A stretch of DNA of 64,000 nt from Ureibacillus thermophilus. Its GTDB lineage: Bacteria > Bacillota > Bacilli > Bacillales_A > Planococcaceae. The DNA lies in contig NZ_CP036528.1 in the NCBI RefSeq assembly GCF_004331915.1, positions 1,192,567-1,256,566 on the forward strand, written 5' to 3'. The translations under genes were made by a program, and so were the position numbers. Under the pieces are notes generated by a model. That model was not told where the DNA came from and ran no database searches. It saw nothing but the letters and a program-made list of their open reading frames with translations. Below, in pieces: positions 28,130-35,908 of the stretch. The number at the start of each line of letters is the position of its first letter. The stretch's first letter is position 1.

Positions 28130-29118
28130 TTATATTCCAAAGAAAACCTTCCATTATTACAAGCGCAGCTGTTGCAGGGCCGCTGGAAAGAAAGAGCGTT
28201 TTTTATTCCTATTTTGATTCAGTCGTAGAGGATGAACGATGGAATCAGGCGACGAATGAACAAGGAAATGTCAAAATGATTCAAGAAGCCTGCCAAATTA
28301 TTTTGAAAAAAGCGGACTTAAATCGTTTGGATATCGATTTCTTTTTAGCAGGCGATTTAATCAATCAAATGACGCCAACGAATTTTGCAGCGAAGGAAAT
28401 TGCTGCGTCATTTATTGGATTGTTCTCCGCCTGTGCAACATCCGTCTCCTCCGTCATCATTGCATGTCTATTGACTGAATTAGAAGCGTCCAAATATGCC
28501 ATTGCAGGAGCGTCCAGTCAACACAATTCAACAGAAAGGCAATTTCGATATCCAATTTATTACGGGGCTCAAAAACCTGCCACCGCTCAATGGACAGTGA
28601 CGGCAGCGGGATTTGCCTTGATTGGGAAACATCATCCTAAGTCTCCTTCTGTCGTCGCTGCGACTGTAGGAAAAGTGATTGACTATGGCCAAAAAAACCC
28701 GTTCCATATGGGATCTGCAATGGCGCCTGCTGCATTTGACACGATTAAAAGACATTTGGAGAAGCGGAATCAAAAGATTCAAGATTACGACATGATTATG
28801 ACAGGCGACCTAGGAAAAATCGGATTGCAAATATTGAAAAGAATGTTTCAAGAAACAGGGGCAAGTGAAGCAGATTGTCAAATTTTTCGCGATGCAGGGG
28901 CAGAGTTTTATGGGGAAAATCCATCCTTTTTAGCTGGGGCAAGCGGTGCAGGTTGTTCCGCATCTGTCTATTTCAGCTATGTGCTTCAGCAATTAAAAGG
29001 TGGACGATTTAAACGGGTGCTGCTTGTTGCAACCGGCTCCCTTCATTCCCCATTGACGTTTCAGCAAGGTGAGACCATTCCTTGCACTGCCCATGCCATT
29101 GAAGTGACGATGGAGTGA
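28123..29118 (+). CDS. spoVAD: SpoVAD, dipicolinate-binding spore protein
   Basis: Peripheral SpoVA subunit with a thiolase-like fold that binds dipicolinic acid. The 331-aa product shows DFFLAGDLINQMTPTNF, LFSACATSVSS, RQFRYPIYYGAQKPATAQ and GASGAGCSASVYF, matching SpoVAD blocks. No signal or membrane helix is present. It is coupled to spoVAC by overlap and lies 6 nt before spoVAEb. Confidence 0.93.
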   Translation: MVIIFQRKPSIITSAAVAGPLERKSVFYSYFDSVVEDERWNQATNEQGNVKMIQEACQIILKKADLNRLDIDFFLAGDLINQMTPTNFAAKEIAASFIGLFSACATSVSSVIIACLLTELEASKYAIAGASSQHNSTERQFRYPIYYGAQKPATAQWTVTAAGFALIGKHHPKSPSVVAATVGKVIDYGQKNPFHMGSAMAPAAFDTIKRHLEKRNQKIQDYDMIMTGDLGKIGLQILKRMFQETGASEADCQIFRDAGAEFYGENPSFLAGASGAGCSASVYFSYVLQQLKGGRFKRVLLVATGSLHSPLTFQQGETIPCTAHAIEVTME

Positions 29119-29124
29119 GAAACA

Positions 29125-29493
29125 ATGATATTGATGGACTTTCTTCTTGCATTTATTGTCGGTGGGATTATTTGCGCAATTGGACAAATCTTAATGGATG
29201 TAGGGAAAATGACGCCTGGCAAAACTTTGTCCATTCTTGTCGTTGCAGGTTCCATTATTTCAGGATTAGGCTGGTATCAGCCATTAATTGACTTAGCAGG
29301 CGCCGGTGCAACGATTCCTATTACTTCTTTTGGACATTCACTGACACAGGGAGCGATCGCTGAAGCTGAGAAGCATGGTTGGGTGGGCGTTTTGACCGGC
29401 ATGTTTGAAGTGACGAGTTCTGGAATCAGTTCTGCCATTGTTTTTGGTTTTTTAGCTGCATTACTTTTTAAGCCAAAAGGAAAAGTGAATTAG
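29125..29493 (+). CDS. spoVAEb: SpoVAEb membrane subunit
   Basis: 122-aa membrane protein with four hydrophobic helices. FIVGGIICAIGQILMD and AGAGATIPITSFGHSLTQGA mirror the corresponding SpoVAC segments, as expected because SpoVAC and SpoVAEb are paralogous. GGAG lies just before the ATG. It is the last gene of this short operon, which lacks spoVAA, AB, AEa and AF. Confidence 0.88.
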   Translation: MILMDFLLAFIVGGIICAIGQILMDVGKMTPGKTLSILVVAGSIISGLGWYQPLIDLAGAGATIPITSFGHSLTQGAIAEAEKHGWVGVLTGMFEVTSSGISSAIVFGFLAALLFKPKGKVN

Positions 29494-29500
29494 ACGAATA

Positions 29501-29561
29501 CCCCTCCTCGCAGTTGCAGTGGTGCATACACTACAACTGTATAGAAAGGAGGGGATTTTTT
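29501..29561 (+). terminator. spoVA terminator that contains the yjcZ ribosome site
   Basis: Outer stem CCCCTCCT (29501-29508) / AGGAGGGG (29547-29554). Inner stem CAGTTGcAGTG (29511-29521) / CACTaCAACTG (29529-29539). Six T follow at 29556-29561. The 3' arm is also the Shine-Dalgarno sequence of the next gene, and the T run directly precedes its ATG. Confidence 0.7.
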
Positions 29562-29774
29562 ATGTGGGAAAAATGCGGATGCCAACCTCAGTTTAGCCAA
29601 GTGAGCCCTATGCCAATGAACCCTATGCCAATGAACCCTGCAGACCTTTGCGGACCATCTTATGTAAGTCCTGCATATTATAAAGGAAAATGCAAATACA
29701 ACGGTGATCTCTTTGTATTAATCGTTGTATTATTCATCTTATTAATTATCGTGGGCAGCTGTAGCAAGTGGTAA
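29562..29774 (+). CDS. YjcZ-family small sporulation protein
   Basis: 70 aa. The N-terminal part holds a duplicated PMPMNP element and two Cys-containing turns. A single C-terminal membrane helix follows (about 49-65, DLFVLIVVLFILLIIVG), preceded by YNG. This G-D-(F/L)-x-LIVVLFILLIIVG pattern is the YjcZ/YrxL-type tail found in many sporulation microproteins. The start is placed 8 nt after AAAGGAGGGG. It is next to spoVIF, as in Bacillus. Confidence 0.75.
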   Translation: MWEKCGCQPQFSQVSPMPMNPMPMNPADLCGPSYVSPAYYKGKCKYNGDLFVLIVVLFILLIIVGSCSKW

Positions 29775-29785
29775 GGAGGGGAGTC

Positions 29786-30031
29786 ATGAACCATTTTTTT
29801 AAACAAATCGAAAGAAAAACAGGCGTAAGTATGGAAGAAATTTTTGCATTAGCCAATGCAATACAGCATGCCGATTTTACAAATGAAAAACAAGTGCGCA
29901 AAATCGTGCGCCGGGTAAGTCAAGTTGCAAATAAACCAATTACGAAAGAATTGGAAGATCGAATTGTTCAATCCATTCTTCAAAATGGGGAAAACATTGA
30001 TTTAAACAGTATTCAAAGAATGTTGGGCTAA
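29786..30031 (+). CDS. spoVIF: SpoVIF, stage VI sporulation protein F
   Basis: 81 aa starting MNHFFKQIERKTGVSMEEIF, placed behind TAAGGAGGGGAG. The segments ALANAIQHADFTNEKQVRK and VSQVANKPITKELEDRIV match the B. subtilis SpoVIF (YjcC) pattern. SpoVIF promotes late coat assembly through GerE. It is soluble and largely helical. It lies 11 nt after the YjcZ-like gene, so the two are co-transcribed. Confidence 0.88.
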   Translation: MNHFFKQIERKTGVSMEEIFALANAIQHADFTNEKQVRKIVRRVSQVANKPITKELEDRIVQSILQNGENIDLNSIQRMLG

Positions 30032-30036
30032 AAACC

Positions 30037-30070
30037 AGGGCTGTCTTTCAAAGGAAGACAGCCCTAAATT
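30037..30070. terminator. Bidirectional terminator between spoVIF and yjcG
   Basis: Perfect 11-bp stem AGGGCTGTCTT / AAGACAGCCCT. The outer bases resemble hairpin 1 of the interspersed repeat, but the rest of the repeat is absent. Confidence 0.75.
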
Positions 30071-30080
30071 ATTTCCACGA

Positions 30081-30596
30081 TTATAATGCTCCTGTTAATT
30101 TATAAGTTTCATATGTTGTCCAAGAACCATCTTCCAATTGATAAATCAAGTGAATGCGGTCAATTTCTTCTTTTTCATTGATGCCAATCATTCTTAGTTG
30201 CGGATAAATATCGTCATGTTCCGTTTCAGTCAAATCTCGTCCAATAGTAATATGAGGGATAAACACGTGTTTTGGTTTTCCAATGTCGATTTCATGATAT
30301 AAATCATTGTGTATGTTTTGCAATTGTTCAGTCAGTTCAATTTTAAAATAGATGACGTTTGTTGTTGGGAAAAATGAACTGATTTTCGAAGCATGAATTT
30401 TAAGCGGTCCATATTTTTCTGCGATGGATTTGATTTTATTTGAAATGTCAGCTAGCTGTGATTCATCCGCTTCGAAAGCTTCTTTTAAGGTTATATATGG
30501 AGTTATTTTTGCATAGTGGGAATCATAGCGCTTTCGATACGTATTCGCCAAATCCTGCAGCTTTTTTGATGGGAATGCCACTACACTTAATTTCAT
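30081..30596 (-). CDS. yjcG: YjcG, 2H-phosphoesterase family, first catalytic His replaced
   Basis: 171-aa member of the LigT/2H fold. The second H-x-T motif is intact (VFIPHITIG, His115). The first reads TPYITL with Tyr34 where the Bacillus homologue has PHLTL (His34). The codon is TAT, one base from CAT. Both His are needed for the classical 2H mechanism, so this protein may be inactive or bind without cleaving. It is encoded upstream of nothing obvious on its strand, with yjcH lying behind its start. Confidence 0.85.
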   Translation of the reverse strand: MKLSVVAFPSKKLQDLANTYRKRYDSHYAKITPYITLKEAFEADESQLADISNKIKSIAEKYGPLKIHASKISSFFPTTNVIYFKIELTEQLQNIHNDLYHEIDIGKPKHVFIPHITIGRDLTETEHDDIYPQLRMIGINEKEEIDRIHLIYQLEDGSWTTYETYKLTGAL

Positions 30597-30665
30597 CCGT
30601 CTTCCTCCCTGAAACGCAAATTTTTCTTAAGTATAACAAATTGTGCTCGAACTATGCACGAATTT

Positions 30666-31421
30666 TTAGATGCTGAAAGTTTTAGAAAGGGCTCTTTTTA
30701 AATCAGATTTCCAAGATTTCCAATTATGATTGCCGTCTATTTCTTCATAAAACATATGTTGATAATTTTTTGCTACGAGTAATTCATGCAATTTGCGATT
30801 CGGAGTCAGAAAATCTTTTATTTCTTTATAAAATGTAATCGCTTTCAATTCCTGCTCTCCAACAGTTTGATAAATCATCAAAGATTCACGGGTTTCAGTT
30901 TCTTCTACAATTTTTAGTACATGTTCATCCACATAAGGGGATTGTAAAATGACTTTGCCAAAAATATTCGGATATTTTAAAGCAGCAAGCAAGGAAACCG
31001 TTGCAGCCATGGAATCGCCGATTAACCCGCGGCATGAACTGAGTTCTATTGTTGAATATTCACTGTCGATAAATGGGACAAGTTCATGGGCTAAAAATTT
31101 TAAATAAGTTTCATGTTTCTCCCCTGTCGGCAAGTATTTTTTTTTGCGATCAAGCGCATCTTTGTAAGGAATACCTACAATAATCAAGTTTTCGATTTCA
31201 TAATTATCAAGTAATTCATCTGCCACATGAGAAATTCCACCTAATTGGAAATAATCCTTTCCATCTGATGCGATTAAAGTGTTATATTTATTAAGCGGGG
31301 TATAATTTGCTGGAATGTAAACAAATAATTCCAAATTCTCTTCTAGGGAGGTACTGTAAAATGTAATTTTTTGAATTGTTCCTTTTTCCACCTGAATTTC
31401 CTCCTCTAAATCACTATTCAT
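30666..31421 (-). CDS. yjcH: YjcH-like esterase (alpha/beta hydrolase)
   Basis: 251-aa putative esterase of the enterochelin-esterase/esterase D type. The nucleophile Ser is in GLIGDSMAATVSL (about residues 131-143). Other blocks are NTLIASDGKDYFQLGG, LIIVGIPYKDALDRKKKYLP and EIDGNHNWKSWK, whose His would complete the triad. There is no signal peptide. It lies next to yjcG on the same strand, as in B. subtilis. The substrate is unknown. Confidence 0.82.
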   Translation of the reverse strand: MNSDLEEEIQVEKGTIQKITFYSTSLEENLELFVYIPANYTPLNKYNTLIASDGKDYFQLGGISHVADELLDNYEIENLIIVGIPYKDALDRKKKYLPTGEKHETYLKFLAHELVPFIDSEYSTIELSSCRGLIGDSMAATVSLLAALKYPNIFGKVILQSPYVDEHVLKIVEETETRESLMIYQTVGEQELKAITFYKEIKDFLTPNRKLHELLVAKNYQHMFYEEIDGNHNWKSWKSDLKRALSKTFSI

Positions 31422-31518
31422 AATTGTATCATAACAAGAAAATATTATGTATTATGAAATAAACGAATATTTTTACGATGAAAATAGAAAAAAATTAGAC
31501 AAAGTGAGGAATCAGCAA

Positions 31519-32106
31519 ATGCAAGGAAAAAAACGTGTACACTCAAATGATGTGACGAAAGCAGCTAAAGAAGCATTGGCAAGAAGAGGAGTAAAAATTG
31601 AAGATATTGCTGAAATCGTTTATGAAATGCAATCACCATATAATCATGACTTGACGTTGGAGCATTGCATTCAATCCGTTGAGCGCGTCATTATGAAGAG
31701 GGAAGTTCAGCACGCGGTTTTAGTTGGGGTGGAATTGGACGAATTAGCAGAGAAAAAGATGCTTTCTCAGCCGCTGCAATCCTTAGTTGAAAATGATGAG
31801 GGATTATTTGGCGTTGATGAAACCATTGCTTTAGGTTCAGTATTAACATATGGAAGCATTGCCTTAACAACCTATGGCCATTTAGATAAAAATAAAATCG
31901 GCATAATAAAAAAATTGGATACAAAATCGGGCAAAGGCGTCCATACCTTTTTAGATGATTTAGTAGCAGGCATTGCTGCATGTGCTGCGGGCCGCATCGC
32001 CCATAAAATGCGGGACCTAGAGGAAGAAGGAGAAACATTTCGAAATTTACCTCCAAAAGAATTAGGGCCAGAAGGGGAAATGCTGGCGGTTGATGATGAG
32101 CCGTAA
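31519..32106 (+). CDS. Phosphatidylglycerophosphatase A-like protein (YutG family)
   Basis: 195 aa from the ATG at 31519, which has GAGGA at 9 nt; an earlier ATG at 31447 has no ribosome site. PgpA-family blocks: KEALARRGVKIEDIAEIVYEMQ (helical start), VERVIMKREVQHAVLVGVELDE, ENDEGLFGVDETIALGSVLTYGSIALTTYGHLDK (divided here by short loops) and DDLVAGIAACAAGRIAHKM. Members dephosphorylate phosphatidylglycerophosphate or act in related lipid steps. Exact function is inferred from the family. Confidence 0.75.
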   Translation: MQGKKRVHSNDVTKAAKEALARRGVKIEDIAEIVYEMQSPYNHDLTLEHCIQSVERVIMKREVQHAVLVGVELDELAEKKMLSQPLQSLVENDEGLFGVDETIALGSVLTYGSIALTTYGHLDKNKIGIIKKLDTKSGKGVHTFLDDLVAGIAACAAGRIAHKMRDLEEEGETFRNLPPKELGPEGEMLAVDDEP

Positions 32107-32117
32107 ACATAATAATA

Positions 32118-32331
32118 AAGGGGGCGTCTGAAAATCATTTCAAGACGCCCCCTTTGCGGCTTTAGCTAGTGTTTCGCCGCAGATAAATTGCGGCTTTAGC
32201 TAGAGCTTTTGCCGCAGATAAATTGCGACGAGGAGGCGCGTTTTGTAACCACCGCAGGGAAAGTTTTTAAGAGAATATTACTATAAGAAGTAAGGCTGTT
32301 TCCGAAAGTGTTCGACTTTCTGGACAGCCCC
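32118..32331 (-). repeat. Interspersed double-hairpin repeat, copy C (inverted, long form)
   Basis: Reverse orientation. It starts with hairpin 2 (GGGGGCGTCTGAAA / TTTCAAGACGCCCCC) and ends with hairpin 1 (GGCTGTTTCCGAAAGT / ACTTTCTGGACAGCCCC). The inner GCGGC...GCCGC stem-loop is duplicated in tandem (32155-32188 and 32189-32223), making this the longest copy (214 bp). It lies between convergent pgpA-like and the 53-aa gene. Confidence 0.88.
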
Positions 32332-32351
32332 TTCTTACCTCTATCTCAAAA

Positions 32352-32513
32352 TTAATTTTCTAATTCTTTTTCTGAATGTTCTTCCTCTTCTTCTAATGGG
32401 TGTTTGAAAAATAAAAAGGATTCATCCTCTAATTGATGAATTTTTTCTTCATTGATTCCGATTGCTAATGGTCCTGAAAAAATATCTTCCCACCAGTATT
32501 TAGTCGAAATCAT
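32352..32513 (-). CDS. Small acidic protein, unrecognised
   Basis: 53 aa starting MISTKYWWEDIFSGPLAIG, with GAGGGGG 8 nt before the ATG. The end is strongly acidic (EEEEEHSEKELEN). There is no signal or membrane helix and I do not recognise a family. The frame runs further upstream (to 32591) without a ribosome site. It is divergent from the aldehyde dehydrogenase gene. Confidence 0.5.
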   Translation of the reverse strand: MISTKYWWEDIFSGPLAIGINEEKIHQLEDESFLFFKHPLEEEEEHSEKELEN

Positions 32514-32658
32514 ATCATTTGCCCCCTCTTTAATAAAATTCTTGCGAAGACTGCTTCTCTGTAAACAATTTAAATAGTAGTTCTTCAGCAAGTTGTAGTA
32601 ATATTACTGTAGTTAGTATGGACTGAAAAAAATATTTTATTAATTTGGAGGGGACATA

Positions 32659-34044
32659 ATGAAACTTCAGGCGCATGATGTTGAAATGATGATCCGTGAG
32701 CAAAAAGATTTTTTTTATACCGGTCAGACGAAAGAGATTGAATTTCGAAAAAAGCAATTGAAAAAGTTGAGAAGTGCCATCATAAAGCATGAAAAAGAAA
32801 TATTAAAAGCATTAAATTTGGATTTAAGAAAAAGTGAATTTGAAGCATATTCCAATGAAGTGGGGTTTGTGTTAAACAGCATTCAATATATGCTCAAATT
32901 CATCGATGAATGGACAAAACCTTTAGAAGTAAAAACGCCCCTCCATTTTCAGCCGGCCAAAAGCTTCATCGTCCGAGAACCATATGGTGTCGTATTAATC
33001 ATCGGACCATTTAACTATCCGTTTCAATTGGTGATGGAGCCGCTGATTGGGGCAATTATTGGCGGAAATACGGCCATCGTAAAACCTTCCGAATCTTCCA
33101 TCCATACAACGCAAATAATTAAAAAAATCATCGAAGAAACCTTTGAACCGCAATATGTGAGAGTGGTGGAGGGAGAAAAAGAAGAAGTAAATGTCTTAAT
33201 CCACGCACCTTTTGACTACATCTTCTTTACAGGTAGTGTGTCCGTTGGAAAGATTGTCATGCGCGCTGCTAGCGAGAGACTTACACCAATCACCCTGGAG
33301 CTGGGTGGAAAAAGCCCTGCGATTGTGGAGAAAAGCGCAAATCTTGAAGTTGCTGCAAAAAGAATTATTTGGGGAAAATTTAATAATGTTGGACAAACTT
33401 GTGTAGCACCGGATTATATATTAGTTCACTCCTCCGTTTATGACCGTTTTATGAAAAAATTAAAGAAAACAATAGTAGAATTTTATGGAAAAAACCCGCA
33501 AACGAGCAAAGATTATGGACGAATTATCAATGAGCGGCATTTTGATCGCTTGGCAAAACTATTGCAAGCGGAAAAAGAGAAAATCGTTTTCGGTGGAAGA
33601 GCCGATCGAAAAGATTTATATATTGAACCGACGATTTTTGAAGTGGGTTGGGATAGCCCGCTGATGGAAGATGAAATCTTTGGGCCGTTGCTGCCGGTCA
33701 TTCAATATGAAAATCTTAATGCAGCCTTTGAAGAAATCCGAAAATTGCCAAAACCTTTAGCCGCTTACTTCTTTTCTGAAAATGAAAAACAAATAGAATC
33801 GTTTTTGCAGGAATTATCTTTTGGCGGCGGCTGCATCAATGATACAGTGACGCATGTGGCTAATCATTATTTGCCTTTTGGCGGGGTTGGTCCTTCTGGA
33901 GTGAACAGCTATCATGGAAAAGCAAGTTTCGAAACCTTTACCCATGCCAAATCCATCATGAAGCGTTCTTCAAAATTTGCGAATAATTTATTATATCCTC
34001 CTTATAAACAAAAGGTAAAATTGGTTCGGAAAGTGTTGAAATAA
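32659..34044 (+). CDS. Class 3-type aldehyde dehydrogenase
   Basis: 461-aa NAD(P)-dependent aldehyde dehydrogenase of the short AldH/YwdH type, which lacks the long N-terminus of class 1/2 enzymes. Key sites: IGPFNYPFQL, the coenzyme loop FTGSVSVGK, the general base Glu in LELGGKSPAIV and the nucleophile Cys in GQTCVAPDY. The end PFGGVGPSGVNSYHGKASFETFTH is typical. GGAGGGGA precedes the ATG. Such enzymes oxidise medium- and long-chain aldehydes; the substrate here is unknown. Confidence 0.9.
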   Translation: MKLQAHDVEMMIREQKDFFYTGQTKEIEFRKKQLKKLRSAIIKHEKEILKALNLDLRKSEFEAYSNEVGFVLNSIQYMLKFIDEWTKPLEVKTPLHFQPAKSFIVREPYGVVLIIGPFNYPFQLVMEPLIGAIIGGNTAIVKPSESSIHTTQIIKKIIEETFEPQYVRVVEGEKEEVNVLIHAPFDYIFFTGSVSVGKIVMRAASERLTPITLELGGKSPAIVEKSANLEVAAKRIIWGKFNNVGQTCVAPDYILVHSSVYDRFMKKLKKTIVEFYGKNPQTSKDYGRIINERHFDRLAKLLQAEKEKIVFGGRADRKDLYIEPTIFEVGWDSPLMEDEIFGPLLPVIQYENLNAAFEEIRKLPKPLAAYFFSENEKQIESFLQELSFGGGCINDTVTHVANHYLPFGGVGPSGVNSYHGKASFETFTHAKSIMKRSSKFANNLLYPPYKQKVKLVRKVLK

Positions 34045-34261
34045 GTAAAAATGAGAAAAATATATAAAAAAATCTAAACGATTGCATCAATCAAACAATT
34101 GGGCAATGTGAAAAAATTTGTATTTTCTACAAATTCCTCTTTGTCGAATATTATCAATTTTTGTTATGATTGTTATCATTAAGAGAAATAAATCGAATGA
34201 AAATCGTTAAAATAAAAAGTTTTCATCGAAACTTACCATTGCATAATACGGAGGAAGAAAG

Positions 34262-35737
34262 ATGATTACAGAAGAAATATTAAGTGTCATTCCATTTAAA
34301 CAGGTGATTGGCCAATTGCCGAACACCATTAAAGATATTTCGGATGACTCTAGAAGTGTACAACCAAAAAGCATGTTTGTATGCATTAAAGGTTATACAG
34401 TCGATGGACATGATTTTGCCCAAGATGCGGTCAATCAAGGGGCAACGGTAGTGGTCGCAGAAAGACCGTTGCAGCTTGAAGGAAATGTGGCTCAGGTTAT
34501 TGTACCGGATACCAATCGTACATTAGGGCTTATAGCTGCCAAATTTTTTGATTATCCATCAAAAGATTTGACGATGGTGGGCGTTACTGGAACAAACGGA
34601 AAAACGAGCGTGTCGAATATCATCCATCAAATGTTCGTAGGATTAGGGGAAAAATCGGCTTTATCAGGTACTATTGGCTTTAATTTAAATGGCGTGCTTT
34701 ATGAAACGGAAAATACGACAAGCGATGCATTAAGCACCCAACAAATGATTTTCCGGGCGAAAATGGAAGGATGCCATTCTATGGTCATGGAAGTTTCATC
34801 TCATGGCTTATCTTTAGGAAGACTTTCTGGGGTTGATTTCGACGTTGCGGTCTTTACAAATTTAACCCATGACCATCTAGATTTCCACGGAACAATAGAA
34901 GAATATGGATACGCAAAAGGTTTATTATTTTCCCAATTAGGCCAAGATTTGACGAAAAATAAAGCGGCTGTATTGAATGCGGATGATCCTTGGTCCAAAA
35001 AATATGAAAGCATGACTCCTTATCCCGTTTGGACATATGGTTTGAAAAACGATGCCCATTTCCGGGCAGAAAATTGCCAGTTCAAGGAAGATTTCACTTC
35101 TTTTGATATGATAACGCCCGAAGGAACATTTCCGGTGACGATGCAGCTTTTAGGAGAATTTAACGTATATAATGTTTTAGCGGCTGTGGCAGTTTTATAT
35201 TCACGGGGCTATCCAATCGATGCAATTGTAGAGCAGGTTGAAGATTTAATGCCAATTCGCGGGCGCATGCAAAAAATTAAAACGGACTTGCCTTTACATA
35301 TTTTCATCGATTATGCCCACACGCCAGACGCTATTGAAAAAGCCATTGATGCGGCCATGCCGTATAAAAAGCCTGGAAATAAATTAATTTTCCTTGTCGG
35401 AACTGGCGGCAATCGCGATAAGTCAAAACGGCCTGCCATGGCAGAAAAAGCGTCAAGAGCTGATTATGTTGTATTAACAACTGACGACCCTCGCTTTGAA
35501 GATTACGATAGCATAACAGGGGATTTAGCAAAAGGGATGCTTCATGAACATTATGCCTGCATCGGCGACCGGGCGGAAGCCGTCCGCCATGCCGTATCTG
35601 TTGCTGAGCCAGGCGATGTCATTATCTTTGCAGGTAAAGGTCATGAAGACTATCAAATCATCGGCAATAAAAAATATCCGCACAGTGATGCCGAAATTGC
35701 CATCGAAGCGGCAAAGTTAAAATTTGTAAAAGGATGA
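34262..35737 (+). CDS. murE: MurE, UDP-MurNAc-tripeptide synthetase
   Basis: Adds the third residue of the peptidoglycan stem. The 491-aa product has ATP-binding GVTGTNGKTSVSN (about residues 103-115), the carbamylated-Lys region and the C-terminal ligase domain with IDYAHTPDAIEKA. The amino-acid selectivity motif is DDPRFED rather than the DNPR of meso-DAP enzymes, which suggests L-Lys as substrate. The gene stands alone, away from a dcw cluster. A plausible promoter is TTGTCG-N18-TATGAT (34141-34170). Confidence 0.9.
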   Translation: MITEEILSVIPFKQVIGQLPNTIKDISDDSRSVQPKSMFVCIKGYTVDGHDFAQDAVNQGATVVVAERPLQLEGNVAQVIVPDTNRTLGLIAAKFFDYPSKDLTMVGVTGTNGKTSVSNIIHQMFVGLGEKSALSGTIGFNLNGVLYETENTTSDALSTQQMIFRAKMEGCHSMVMEVSSHGLSLGRLSGVDFDVAVFTNLTHDHLDFHGTIEEYGYAKGLLFSQLGQDLTKNKAAVLNADDPWSKKYESMTPYPVWTYGLKNDAHFRAENCQFKEDFTSFDMITPEGTFPVTMQLLGEFNVYNVLAAVAVLYSRGYPIDAIVEQVEDLMPIRGRMQKIKTDLPLHIFIDYAHTPDAIEKAIDAAMPYKKPGNKLIFLVGTGGNRDKSKRPAMAEKASRADYVVLTTDDPRFEDYDSITGDLAKGMLHEHYACIGDRAEAVRHAVSVAEPGDVIIFAGKGHEDYQIIGNKKYPHSDAEIAIEAAKLKFVKG

Positions 35738-35750
35738 AGATTTGCGGGAG

Positions 35751-35778
35751 AGCCGTCTCAAAACAAAGGGAGACGGCT
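35751..35778 (+). terminator. Hairpin after murE
   Basis: AGCCGTCTC / GAGACGGCT, 9-bp perfect stem with a 10-nt loop; the tail is AAAATT, so termination strength is uncertain. Confidence 0.5.
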
Positions 35779-35908
35779 AAAATTATGGTATTAACATTGT
35801 ACGATGAATGAATAAAAGAATATAAATAATGAATAGAAAAATGGTTGTCGAATGATGGATGATTCTTATATTATTGTTTACGTATGAAAAAAGGAGACGT
35901 AGAACAAA

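Noticed and set aside
30037-30065. Terminator AGGGCTGTCTT/AAGACAGCCCT as a further copy of the interspersed repeat
   Set aside because: Only the outer eight bases match hairpin 1; the conserved middle and hairpin 2 are absent, so shared terminator sequence is a simpler explanation than descent.
31447-31518. Longer N-terminus for the PgpA-like protein
   Set aside because: The upstream ATG has no ribosome site, while the ATG at 31519 has GAGGA at 9 nt and gives the normal family length.
34164-34178. PerR/Fur-like palindrome (TTATGATTGTTATCA) before murE
   Set aside because: It coincides with the likely -10 box, has several mismatches to both consensus sites, and murE is not a plausible target.
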